Numbered from the stretch's first letter, positions 1-7,845 are shown. The stretch: 9,740 nt of DNA from Alphaproteobacteria bacterium UBA5343 (GCA_002410125.1 DHQH01000084.1:24667-34406); one strand, 5' to 3'. The notes: a model not told the origin generated them from the letters alone. A program made the numbers and translations.

Positions 1-117
1 GATTTTTTCTTAAGGTGTATTAAATCAATTTTCAAATGGAGTTTCTCGTATATTTAATAAGTGAACACTTCATTTTATAAATTATATTTGATGTGATTTA
101 AGGGAAAAGACGAAGAA
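1..117. other. AT-rich 3' flank of the trmJ operon, no gene seen
   Basis: This stretch lies downstream of the last gene of the minus-strand operon. The longest ATG-started frame on the plus strand (from 38) gives only 14 codons and has no family signature. A short palindrome (AAGTGAACACTT, 59-70) is present, but its two-base loop and the lack of a following U-run on the minus strand make it a poor terminator. I see nothing else. Confidence 0.5.
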
Positions 118-909
118 TCAAAGATTTAGCTCTTTTCTCTTACGAGGCTTAACCAAATCCGCCACCACTCCATGTAGTGTCTTAATTTCTTGTTCTGTGA
201 GATTACTTCGTTGAAAGATATTTCTGAGATTCCTAACCATTCTTGGTCTCTTATCACCAAGTCTTAAATTTCCACATTCATCTAATTCTTTTTCTAGATG
301 CTTAAAAAATGCTAGAAGAGATTCTTTTGTTGCAATCTGCGTATTATTAGTAAAAAACTGTTGTTCTTTGGTATTATCCCCTGATTTAAACCATTCATAA
401 CCGACTAAGAGAACAGCTTGTGCAAGATTTAGCGAACAGTGATATGGATTTAATGGAATTTCTATCATCCCATTGCAAATAGCTATTTCATCATTTGTAA
501 GCCCTGTTCTCTCTGGCCCAAATACAAATCCACATTTTTGACCTTTAGCTATTTTATCTCTTAAAATTTTTGCTCCACCATCAGAAGTAAAAACTTCTTT
601 TATCATATCTCGCCTTCTAGCCGATGTTGCAAGCAGATAATTGCAATCTGCAACAGCATCTTCAAAACTATCAAAAACTTTTGCCTGCTTTAATATCTCT
701 TGAGCTCCAGAACTAGCCCCAAGAGCTTTATCAGATAGATGGTTTTCTTTTGGAGTTACCAATCTCAAATCACATAAATCACAGTTCATCATCGCTCTTG
801 CAGCAGTACCAATATTTTCTGATATTTGTGTTCTGACAAGAATAACGACAGGAGATGTAGAATTTTCAAAATCAATAAACCCTTTTTTCAGGTTATTATT
901 ACCAACCAT
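118..909 (-). CDS. trmJ: tRNA (cytidine/uridine-2'-O-)-methyltransferase TrmJ, SPOUT family
   Basis: TrmJ is an AdoMet-dependent, cytoplasmic enzyme that methylates the ribose of nucleotide 32 in the anticodon loop of several tRNAs. The 263-residue length is normal for the family. All three SPOUT/TrmH signatures are visible: SENIGTAARAM (residues 30-40) with the conserved Asn and Arg, FGPERTGLTNDE (130-141), and IPLNPYHCSLNLAQAV (151-166), which together form the knotted AdoMet pocket. The C-terminal helical segment NLRNIFQRSNLTEQEIKTLHG (228-247 and on) matches the TrmJ-type extension and argues against TrmH or TrmL. Translation starts at an ATG 8 bases after the upstream stop codon. The only Shine-Dalgarno-like sequence, AGGTAAG, overlaps that stop, so translation probably depends on coupling to the upstream gene. 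It ends with TGA. It is a housekeeping gene placed last in an operon of otherwise unrelated genes. Confidence 0.92.
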   Translation of the reverse strand: MVGNNNLKKGFIDFENSTSPVVILVRTQISENIGTAARAMMNCDLCDLRLVTPKENHLSDKALGASSGAQEILKQAKVFDSFEDAVADCNYLLATSARRRDMIKEVFTSDGGAKILRDKIAKGQKCGFVFGPERTGLTNDEIAICNGMIEIPLNPYHCSLNLAQAVLLVGYEWFKSGDNTKEQQFFTNNTQIATKESLLAFFKHLEKELDECGNLRLGDKRPRMVRNLRNIFQRSNLTEQEIKTLHGVVADLVKPRKRKELNL

Positions 910-917
910 TTTATAAC

Positions 918-1490
918 TTACCTAATCTCTTTTATTTTAATAGCATCACGAAGTTCATCAGCACTAACCCCAAAAGACTGCTCTACATTTTTATTAAGTT
1001 TATCTTTATTTTTCTTTACCCATTCAAGCATTTTTTTCTGCCCTTCTTCACTAGCCACAAACTCCAAAACTTCTTCTTCGGTTTTTAAATCAAATTCTGA
1101 CAATAAGTCCTTACCTAAAGCAGCATCACTAAATATTTTCTTAGCTTCACTTACATCTACTTCTTTTAGCATTTCTTTCATCTCATCACCAAACAAACTA
1201 TCATCATACTTTTCCATATATTTCATAGCCTGACGAATATCTTTTTTACCTAGATCTCTAATATTATCTATAGTCATTTTTTTAGAACCACTTTTTCTTC
1301 TAACACTTGCTATTAATTCTTGTTCTAATTGTTTTAAATGTTCTGGTATTTGATAACCATCGCTAACTTTTTCTTTAACAACACTCTTAGTTTCTAACTT
1401 TTTACTAGCTTCGCCAAATTTCATTCTTGCCTCAACATTGCTAACAACTAAAAACATCACAATCGCTACATACAAATATTTAATTCTCAT
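918..1490 (-). CDS. Small exported helical protein of unknown function (190 aa)
   Basis: I do not recognise the family. From the chosen start the protein begins MRIKYLYVAIVMFLVVSNVEA, a short basic n-region and hydrophobic core ending in a VEA signal peptidase I site, so the mature form (about 169 residues) should be exported. The mature part is highly charged (Lys/Glu-rich), lacks cysteines, contains no further membrane segment and looks mostly alpha-helical. It contains GYQIP (residues 45-49), also found in the exported protein at the head of the same operon. An ATG six codons upstream (1508) overlaps the TAA of the large gene (TAATG), which would suggest coupling. I prefer the ATG at 1490, because AAAGGG sits six bases before it and because it gives a cleaner signal peptide. 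The gene is 8 bases from trmJ. Its function is unknown; a partner or substrate of the large peptidase-kinase is an inference from position only. Confidence 0.75.
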   Translation of the reverse strand: MRIKYLYVAIVMFLVVSNVEARMKFGEASKKLETKSVVKEKVSDGYQIPEHLKQLEQELIASVRRKSGSKKMTIDNIRDLGKKDIRQAMKYMEKYDDSLFGDEMKEMLKEVDVSEAKKIFSDAALGKDLLSEFDLKTEEEVLEFVASEEGQKKMLEWVKKNKDKLNKNVEQSFGVSADELRDAIKIKEIR

Positions 1491-1496
1491 CTTTTT

Positions 1497-1502
1497 CCCT
1501 TT
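1497..1502 (-). promoter_or_regulatory. Ribosome binding site deciding the 1490 start
   Basis: AAAGGG on the minus strand lies six bases upstream of the ATG at 1490. The alternative ATG at 1508 has no comparable purine run before it and would place this site inside the coding sequence. Either start keeps the signal peptide, so only the extreme N-terminus is affected. Confidence 0.5.
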
Positions 1503-1507
1503 ATCCA

Positions 1508-4500
1508 TTAAGCTCTAGATATGATACCAACTTTTTCAAATACTCTTTTATCTTTCAATATATTACCATTTTGATTAATATCCATTACTTTATTGTTTCT
1601 ATTAGTATCATTTTCAAAAATATCCAACACACTAATCTCGCTTAACTCTTCTTGAGTTTTACCTTTAATTATATCGTCTATGGTAAATTCTTGAACATTA
1701 ATTACTTCTCTTTTTATTTCTTTTCGCTCAACCTTACCAGTATTACCCATAGAACCTAAAATGTTAATAGCTTTCAATAACTCCCCCCTAGTTCTTGGGG
1801 CTCCATTCATAAATCCTTTTTCTATTGAAGGATCGACATTACAACTCTTAAAAGCCGTAATCATAGCACTAATCTGATCCCTAGTACTTAGTTTACTCAT
1901 AAAATCCCCCAAAGCAAGAATTGCCTTTTGAACTTCCACAATATGATCTGGTGCATCATTATCTTTTGTTGTTAAAGACAATATCTCTTTTTCTATATTT
2001 TTCTCTGGAGATTGTCCTATCAAAGCCTTTTTATAAACTTTAGATAATATCTGCCCCAATAACTCTTTTTCTTCCTTACTTGGTGGAACTAAGGACATCG
2101 CACCATTATCAAAAATATGTATTTTATCATTCTTTTTATCAACTTTTATCTGTCCACCATGCCTATCATGATCCAAATACCCACCTTCCATAATATTAAT
2201 TATCTCCGCAGTCAAATAAATCTTTGCAATATGCTTTTTATAATATTTATCTTCCTTAGTATCTTCTGGTAACTTATTAAAATCTAACCCTTCACAAAGC
2301 TCCATTTCTTTATAATCAGGAGCTATAGACTTCCATCTTGCCACCTGAAAATCCATAGTCAAACCACCAGAAGATATAGATAACCCATCATAAGTCTTTT
2401 CTGAAATTATAGATTGCTCCAAACCAGCTTTATTATTTGTTTCAATCTTATTCATTTTTTGTGCCTGCTTAATCATTCTTTTTAAAGGCACACAAATAGT
2501 ATCACTATAACCTTTTTCCTGAATAGAACTCAAAGTATTAACTAGCTCAACACCACCTTTCTCAGCTCTTTCTCTTGCATATTTATTCAAATAACCAATT
2601 ACTGATTTTTCTTTATTTTCTTTTTCTACTGCAACCGAAATAAAATAAGATCCCCCACCCAATACTTTACCAACATGGACTAATTTTTCATATTCGGATT
2701 TTGGCATCAAGGCTTTTAATCTTCTAAACATAGTCGCCCTATCAGGGATATTCATATCCGTTTTTAGAGCTTTAATTTCATCAGATTTTAATTCTTTAGG
2801 TAAATTAGGATAAGAGTCAATTGCTTGCCCTAATTTAACCTGCATAGGACCTTGACTAGATAAAAACTTCGATAATATTGCACCCAAAGAAATCTCATCA
2901 TCACCTTCTTTTTTAATTTCTGCAACTAACATAGCAGGAACCAAAACTTCAGCATCACTTTTTTCAATATTTGTTAAATATGAATCCAAAATATCCAAGG
3001 TTATTTTTTTATATTTATGCTTTTCAGGTAAAACAATATCCATTACAGTTTTAAAGTTGTTTTGCCAATCTTTATCTGCTGTTTCCATAATATATTTCAT
3101 AGCAATAGCCCTTTGTTCAAACGGCAAATTCCAAAAGTTCTTGTGAAAAACAGATATTTCTCTCTCAAAGTTTTTATTATAAACATCGCTTGTTATATTA
3201 TTAACCCCTTCTCTGGCCTTTTCTTTTAATCGCTCTGCTATTTTTTTATTTAATTCTTCATCCTCTTCTTCTGATAAATATTTAACTAAGTATCTATTTA
3301 AATCCTTATCGGCAAAAGCATTTGCTGTAATAACTTCAGTAAATGCACCCATATAAGTTGAGTCCATAACTTGCTTTTCATTCAATTTAAAATCTTTAGC
3401 TAAACCAATCGATGATTTTTCCTGTGTTAAACATTTATCTGATACTTTTCTAAGTAATGCAATCTGATCTGCATAAGCTATTCTAGATCCCCAAGCTCCA
3501 TAATCTGAACTATCATATTTTTTAGGTAGAAACAGTTTATAGTCACTTACATTTGATTTTTGTTCCATCAATTTTCTATAAAAATCTTCTGATTTATTGT
3601 CCATTCCCAGATCATTTGCAACAATATCAGACCATTCATCAAAGAATTTTTCTCTTAATTTTGGAGCAAAAGTAATCCTATTATGAGATATCATAAATAT
3701 TTCCAAATATTGTTTTCTTATTTGAGGATTTTCAATCTTTTTTATATCATCCCAAAAGCCTGATATTTTTTCTTCCTTCACCTTATATTCTTTTTTAAGA
3801 AATCCACCATTAATTAGATTAAAATAATTCAAAATTCTCTTATCTAAATCAGGGCTCTTGTCTTCTTTATCTAATATTTGATCCACATAATCTATTATTT
3901 CATCTGGTGCATAACCTCTATCATAAAAATTAAATGTATGCTCAGGAAAATTCTCTATATCAAATAAATCAAGTTTCTCTTCTTTTTGCTTCTTTAATAT
4001 TCTTAAATATTCTAATTGCAAAACTCTACTTGGTATCTTCTTATCTTGCAGAGCTAATATATCACTCATTTTCTGAGGAACTTTATATTTATAATCTTTA
4101 CTAGTATTATCTAAAAAAGCATCAATCTCATTTTTAATACTTTCATTATAATTCCATCTAAATTGATTTATTAACTTGTCTGCTTCAGCATCATAATCCA
4201 CACTCCCAGTCATACCAAATAATTCATCTTTCTGAGCCTCAGTAAAAACCGACAGCTCTCCTTCTTTTTGAGCATATTGAAATAATGTTTTCATTTTATC
4301 GACATCATATTTCTGGATTTCTTCAGCCTTATCTCCATAATAAAGTGATAAAAAATCTTTTCCATAATGCTTCTCAAAATCAAAATATTTCTTACCATCC
4401 CAAGAATCTATCTCACTATTATGCTCTTCCCAAGTAATATTGTTTGAAAATATTTTATTAAAGAAATCTTTCTGGTCAAAAGTAAAACTAACATCATTTA

Positions 4501-5908
4501 TATCTGCCAAAATCTTTCCAGAGTTTTGCTTTCCTGAAAATAATTTCACTAATTTATTTAGTTTATCATACCCTATATTATGTCCATTCTTTAGAAGTTC
4601 ATAATCATTATACAGATGTACTAATCTATGTTTTATACTATAAGCATATTTATCGCTTAAAACATTATGAGCTGTTTTTATTATCTCAACTCTACCCTTA
4701 GCAACAGCTTCAACCTCTTTTTTATTATTAACAAAAAATACCCTATCTTCATCAAGTTCTATTCTATCTTCTCGCTCCATCAAATTACTTTTTATTCCCA
4801 ACAATCTTAATAATTTTTTATTGTTAGGTAATTGTTCACCCACCTTGATTTTTGATGTATCGAAATTCTTAAACTCAATTTTTTCTAACACTAAAAGATT
4901 TTTGATAAATGTTTCATCCTCAAAAATCTGAATATTTTCTGATGCAGAAACTAAATTACTAGCAATTTTTCTTATCACAGGAACACTCAAAAATTCATTA
5001 GCTTTAAATGTATTTATCTTTAATAAATGCTCCATCATCATCACATCAGCATCACCCAGTTTAAAATCATCAGGAATCTTTTTATATACCTCTTTTATAA
5101 AAGATTTAGCATCTTTACTAAAAACATCTAACTTATGATTTTTTAGCATATATCCAAAGGCTTTTAAGATATCTGCTGAGTCATTAGAATCTTTTGATTT
5201 TTCTTCATCGCTTAACTTAGAATAAATATAATATGCACTAGAAAAGACCTCCATCCTTTCTTTAAAAGATGTGTTTTTATTATAAAAATTACTATTATCA
5301 AACACATTACGAATATAACTCTGATATTTTAGCTCTGATATTTGTTTTTTATGTTTTAATGGAGTAGTTCTAAGCTCTGACAGCTTGACCCCTCTATTTG
5401 TCGAATAATCACTCTCAACCGTTCTTAAAATAAAATCTCTTGTAAAATCATCAGGATGAACATCAAGACTTCTAATAATATCATCTACCAATCCCTTAGA
5501 ATCACGATTTCCATTATTAGCCAGCTTATTCATAATCACATTAGCTTGCTTAATGTCATATCCAGCTCGATACATCACCTCAATAGAGTTAACATCAGAC
5601 GAAGCCTCTATTAATTTAGAGTTATTTTTACCAACCAATTTATGAGTAACCTCATGCCCAATAATAAAAGCCAACTGGTCTTCATTATCACACATCTCTA
5701 CTAGGTTTTTATCTACACATAAAGCTGCTTCATACCCTTGATTTTTTCGAGCAAAGAAAGCATTTGGACTTTTATCAGAAAAACAAAAATTAACTTCAGA
5801 AAAATCTATATTTGGAAACATCCTTATTGCAATTTCTTTCAAATAACCTGTTAAATCATCATTTACCTCAACAAGTCTTGCCTTATTTACAATATCAGGA
5901 TGTAGCAT
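1508..5908 (-). CDS. Giant M48-like metallopeptidase fused to an ABC1/UbiB-like kinase domain (1466 aa)
   Basis: Two ends of this protein are recognisable. Residues about 5-120 resemble M48 zinc peptidases: a PNAF segment (48-51), HEVTH (85-89) with two zinc His and the catalytic Glu, then EASSD (101-105) matching the ExxxD that carries the third zinc ligand, and AGYD (115-118). Residues about 1020-1300 align with ABC1/UbiB/COQ8 atypical kinases: GPMQVKLGQ with the KxGQ motif (1025-1028), a GGGS loop (1084-1087), MELCEGLDF (1202-1210), GGYLDHDRHGGQIKV (1242-1256) and FDNG (1266-1269). The roughly 900 residues between are Lys/Asp/Glu-rich, probably helical, and unrecognised. I see no signal peptide and no membrane segment, including the C-terminal pair found in true UbiB. 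The start at ATG 5908 is set by GGAG six bases upstream; the TTG at 5920 overlaps that site. The gene is 23 bases from the preceding gene. Its function and substrate are unknown. Confidence is high that it is a real gene, good for the peptidase motif, and moderate to good for the kinase fold. Confidence 0.8.
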   Translation of the reverse strand: MLHPDIVNKARLVEVNDDLTGYLKEIAIRMFPNIDFSEVNFCFSDKSPNAFFARKNQGYEAALCVDKNLVEMCDNEDQLAFIIGHEVTHKLVGKNNSKLIEASSDVNSIEVMYRAGYDIKQANVIMNKLANNGNRDSKGLVDDIIRSLDVHPDDFTRDFILRTVESDYSTNRGVKLSELRTTPLKHKKQISELKYQSYIRNVFDNSNFYNKNTSFKERMEVFSSAYYIYSKLSDEEKSKDSNDSADILKAFGYMLKNHKLDVFSKDAKSFIKEVYKKIPDDFKLGDADVMMMEHLLKINTFKANEFLSVPVIRKIASNLVSASENIQIFEDETFIKNLLVLEKIEFKNFDTSKIKVGEQLPNNKKLLRLLGIKSNLMEREDRIELDEDRVFFVNNKKEVEAVAKGRVEIIKTAHNVLSDKYAYSIKHRLVHLYNDYELLKNGHNIGYDKLNKLVKLFSGKQNSGKILADINDVSFTFDQKDFFNKIFSNNITWEEHNSEIDSWDGKKYFDFEKHYGKDFLSLYYGDKAEEIQKYDVDKMKTLFQYAQKEGELSVFTEAQKDELFGMTGSVDYDAEADKLINQFRWNYNESIKNEIDAFLDNTSKDYKYKVPQKMSDILALQDKKIPSRVLQLEYLRILKKQKEEKLDLFDIENFPEHTFNFYDRGYAPDEIIDYVDQILDKEDKSPDLDKRILNYFNLINGGFLKKEYKVKEEKISGFWDDIKKIENPQIRKQYLEIFMISHNRITFAPKLREKFFDEWSDIVANDLGMDNKSEDFYRKLMEQKSNVSDYKLFLPKKYDSSDYGAWGSRIAYADQIALLRKVSDKCLTQEKSSIGLAKDFKLNEKQVMDSTYMGAFTEVITANAFADKDLNRYLVKYLSEEEDEELNKKIAERLKEKAREGVNNITSDVYNKNFEREISVFHKNFWNLPFEQRAIAMKYIMETADKDWQNNFKTVMDIVLPEKHKYKKITLDILDSYLTNIEKSDAEVLVPAMLVAEIKKEGDDEISLGAILSKFLSSQGPMQVKLGQAIDSYPNLPKELKSDEIKALKTDMNIPDRATMFRRLKALMPKSEYEKLVHVGKVLGGGSYFISVAVEKENKEKSVIGYLNKYARERAEKGGVELVNTLSSIQEKGYSDTICVPLKRMIKQAQKMNKIETNNKAGLEQSIISEKTYDGLSISSGGLTMDFQVARWKSIAPDYKEMELCEGLDFNKLPEDTKEDKYYKKHIAKIYLTAEIINIMEGGYLDHDRHGGQIKVDKKNDKIHIFDNGAMSLVPPSKEEKELLGQILSKVYKKALIGQSPEKNIEKEILSLTTKDNDAPDHIVEVQKAILALGDFMSKLSTRDQISAMITAFKSCNVDPSIEKGFMNGAPRTRGELLKAINILGSMGNTGKVERKEIKREVINVQEFTIDDIIKGKTQEELSEISVLDIFENDTNRNNKVMDINQNGNILKDKRVFEKVGIISRA

Positions 5909-5914
5909 CAAAAT

Positions 5915-5918
5915 CTCC
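5915..5918 (-). promoter_or_regulatory. Ribosome binding site of the giant gene
   Basis: GGAG on the minus strand is followed by six bases and then ATG at 5908. This spacing is ideal and rules against the in-frame TTG at 5920, which abuts the site and would make it coding sequence. The protein therefore begins MLHPDIVNKARL. Confidence 0.75.
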
Positions 5919-5931
5919 AAATTTTTCTAAA

Positions 5932-6495
5932 TTATTGATCCCTTTTTAACAAATCAATAGAATTCATAAGTAAATTATTTACAGATAGACCAGTTTCACC
6001 TTCTGCCCAATCTAAGGTTCCTGCAACGGATCGACTAAATGGATTATTATCACCAGGATGATAAGTATCATCCAAAGCATTCAAGATTTTTGTTCTAACT
6101 GACTCTGGCATATTTCTAATTTTTTGATTATAATCAGCCGGTATTTGATATCCCAAACTTCTAAGATGATTTAACATCACTTCCATATTATGAAGATTAA
6201 CCTCAGGAGCTATCATTTCTTGTCCCATTGCAGTACCAAATGTAGTTGCATGACCTTTATAATCTAGTCCCTCACCATGATTACCACTAGTTCTCCAAGA
6301 TACATAATCCTCATCAGGACGAGATCTTGACCAAGGATCTGTTGGTAAAATATTTTGATTATTAGAAGAAGATTGTGATGGTTGATTATTCCACGGATTA
6401 GCAGGCAATTGAGCAAAAGCATCTACAACTACACAACTCAACATCAAAACCGCTAAAACAATAGATCCCAAGCAATTAAGAACTCGTTTTTTCAT
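5932..6495 (-). CDS. Small exported protein with LPxxPW repeats, unknown function (187 aa)
   Basis: I do not recognise the family. The N-terminus (MKKR, then a hydrophobic core to about residue 25, then DAFA) is a clear Sec signal peptide with a probable cleavage after AFA at residue 28. LMLSC at 17-21 is not a convincing lipobox. The mature protein opens with a Pro/Asn/Ser/Gln-rich linker holding two copies of a short unit, LPANPW (30-35) and LPTDPW (50-55), followed by a compact acidic region. GYQIP at 115-119 recurs in the other exported protein of the operon. The start is well supported: GGAG lies seven bases upstream of ATG. It is the first gene of the minus-strand operon, 23 bases before the giant peptidase-kinase gene. 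It probably acts in the envelope or periplasm, and a role as partner or substrate of the large protein is inference. It ends with TAA. Confidence 0.78.
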   Translation of the reverse strand: MKKRVLNCLGSIVLAVLMLSCVVVDAFAQLPANPWNNQPSQSSSNNQNILPTDPWSRSRPDEDYVSWRTSGNHGEGLDYKGHATTFGTAMGQEMIAPEVNLHNMEVMLNHLRSLGYQIPADYNQKIRNMPESVRTKILNALDDTYHPGDNNPFSRSVAGTLDWAEGETGLSVNNLLMNSIDLLKRDQ

Positions 6496-6768
6496 TTCAC
6501 ATCTCCATAAATCTACATATCTATCTTTAAATATACTATAAAATTACTAAAAATAACAGTTACATTTATGTTTCAGTTTATGAGGTTGAATAAAGAGAAG
6601 ATTATATTTAATAATTTATAGAAGGTCTGTAAAATCAATGATTACTTATATTTCAAAAGCTTTGACAAAAACACATTGAAATATTGAATAGAATTGAAAA
6701 ATTTTAATGTAGCAATTCATACGTGAATTTTTTATTATTCGTAAATTATGTATTAGGTATGCATAGAA
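6496..6768. other. AT-rich intergenic region between mnmA and the peptidase-kinase operon
   Basis: This 273-base gap separates two minus-strand transcription units and has no plausible gene. On the minus strand it contains TATAAT (6606-6601) and, nearer the next gene, TATAGTATATTT (6540-6529); either could be a -10 box, but neither has a good -35 at standard spacing and such matches are common in DNA this AT-rich. A small palindrome (AATTCA-TACG-TGAATT, 6714-6729) is followed by a T-run on the plus strand only, so it would not terminate mnmA. The size of the gap suggests that the downstream operon has its own promoter. Confidence 0.4.
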
Positions 6769-7845
6769 TCAAGAGATAATACCTCCTCCAATAACGGAGG
6801 ATGTATCATAATCATAAAAACAAGCTATCTGCCCTGGTGCCACCCCTTTAAATCCTTCATCTAACACTACTCTTGCACCAGTTCCCTCAAAATAAACTGT
6901 AGCCAATACAGGGGCTTGACGAGAACGAAGTTTTACATAACATCTAACACTTGTTGGCTTTTCACCCCTACCAAGCCATGAAACACCTGTTAACAACACT
7001 TGCTTTTGCAATAAATCATTTGGTCTTCCTACAATTACTTGATTTTTTTTAGCATCTATTTTTACAACAAACAAAGGATCTCCTCCACCGATTCCAAGCC
7101 CTCTTCGTTGCCCTATTGTATAGTGAACTATTCCCTTATGTTTTCCTAACACATTTCCCTTAACATCAACAATATCACCTGTTTTGATTTCATAATCAGG
7201 TCTTAGGTTTTTCAATGTTTTGATATAATCATCATCTTCTACAAAGCATATATCCTGACTATCTTTCTTATTTGCCACATCAAGCCCTGCTTTTGCAGCA
7301 ATCTCTCTAACCTCAGTTTTATTATATTTTGCCAATGGGAATCTAACTTTTGCTATTTGTTCTTTAGTTAAAAGTGCCATAAAATAACTCTGATCTCTAG
7401 TTTTATCATCTGCTCTTTTTAACTCATATTCACCATTTTCATAATCTAGTTTAGCATAATGTCCTGTAACAACTAAATCAGCACCTTTTTTTAAAGAAAA
7501 TTCAAATAATTTACCAAATTTAATATATCTATTACAAAAAACACAAGGACTAGGAGTTTTACCATTAATATAGCTATTCGCAAAATAATCTATCACTTGC
7601 GATTTAAACTCATTTCTTACATCTAAAACAAAATGCTCAACCCCTAATCTATCAGCCACCTTTTTTGCATCATCAATATAAGCTTCATCCTTCTTTCCAC
7701 CGAGTCTCATTGTAACACCAAAAACATCAAAACCAGCTTCTTTTAATAGATACACAGCAGCCGAACTATCCACTCCCCCAGACATTGCCACCGCAATTTT
7801 CAAACCTCTTTGATCATGTTTTAATAAAATATCATTTTCTACCAC
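6769..7845 (-). CDS. mnmA: tRNA-specific 2-thiouridylase MnmA
   Basis: MnmA is an ATP-dependent cytoplasmic enzyme that puts the sulfur on U34 of tRNA-Lys, -Glu and -Gln, using sulfur relayed from a cysteine desulfurase. The 358-residue protein has every family landmark: the PP-loop SGGVDSS (22-28), SPCVFCNRYIKFG (99-111) with the catalytic Cys104, TGHYAK (127-132), DQSYFM (151-156), DSQDICF (195-201) with the second catalytic Cys200, and the C-terminal beta-barrel segments HYTIGQRRGLG (241-251) and APGQIACFY (336-344). Cys101 makes a CxxC with Cys104, as in many alphaproteobacterial members. The best start is GTG at 7845, preceded by GGAG at a somewhat long ten-base spacing. The next in-frame Met, residue 21, lies immediately before the PP-loop and is too late. 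The gene is divergent from the hydrolase-tyrS pair and ends with TGA. It appears fully intact. Confidence 0.96.
   Translation of the reverse strand: MVENDILLKHDQRGLKIAVAMSGGVDSSAAVYLLKEAGFDVFGVTMRLGGKKDEAYIDDAKKVADRLGVEHFVLDVRNEFKSQVIDYFANSYINGKTPSPCVFCNRYIKFGKLFEFSLKKGADLVVTGHYAKLDYENGEYELKRADDKTRDQSYFMALLTKEQIAKVRFPLAKYNKTEVREIAAKAGLDVANKKDSQDICFVEDDDYIKTLKNLRPDYEIKTGDIVDVKGNVLGKHKGIVHYTIGQRRGLGIGGGDPLFVVKIDAKKNQVIVGRPNDLLQKQVLLTGVSWLGRGEKPTSVRCYVKLRSRQAPVLATVYFEGTGARVVLDEGFKGVAPGQIACFYDYDTSSVIGGGIIS

Noticed and set aside
59..70. Palindrome AAGTGAACACTT downstream of trmJ as terminator
   Set aside because: The loop would be two bases or the stem only four pairs, and no U-run follows on the minus strand.
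826..1233. Plus-strand open frame of 135 codons
   Set aside because: It lies antisense to trmJ and the 190-residue exported protein gene. Its Ser/Phe-rich composition is what the reverse of Lys/Glu-rich coding sequence gives, and it has no family signature.
2009..2851. Calling the C-terminal domain UbiB itself
   Set aside because: The C-terminal membrane helices of UbiB are missing, the alanine-rich loop is replaced, and no ubiquinone genes are nearby. Only fold-level similarity is claimed.
5906..5920. TTG at 5920 as start of the giant protein
   Set aside because: The GGAG that best serves as ribosome binding site begins within two bases of it and lies six bases before the ATG at 5908, which is the better start.
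6714..6733. Palindrome AATTCA-TACG-TGAATT followed by six T as an intrinsic terminator
   Set aside because: The T-run follows the hairpin on the plus strand, where no gene reads into it. On the minus strand, where mnmA would need it, the hairpin is followed by GCTACATT. The stem is also AT-only except for one C-G pair.
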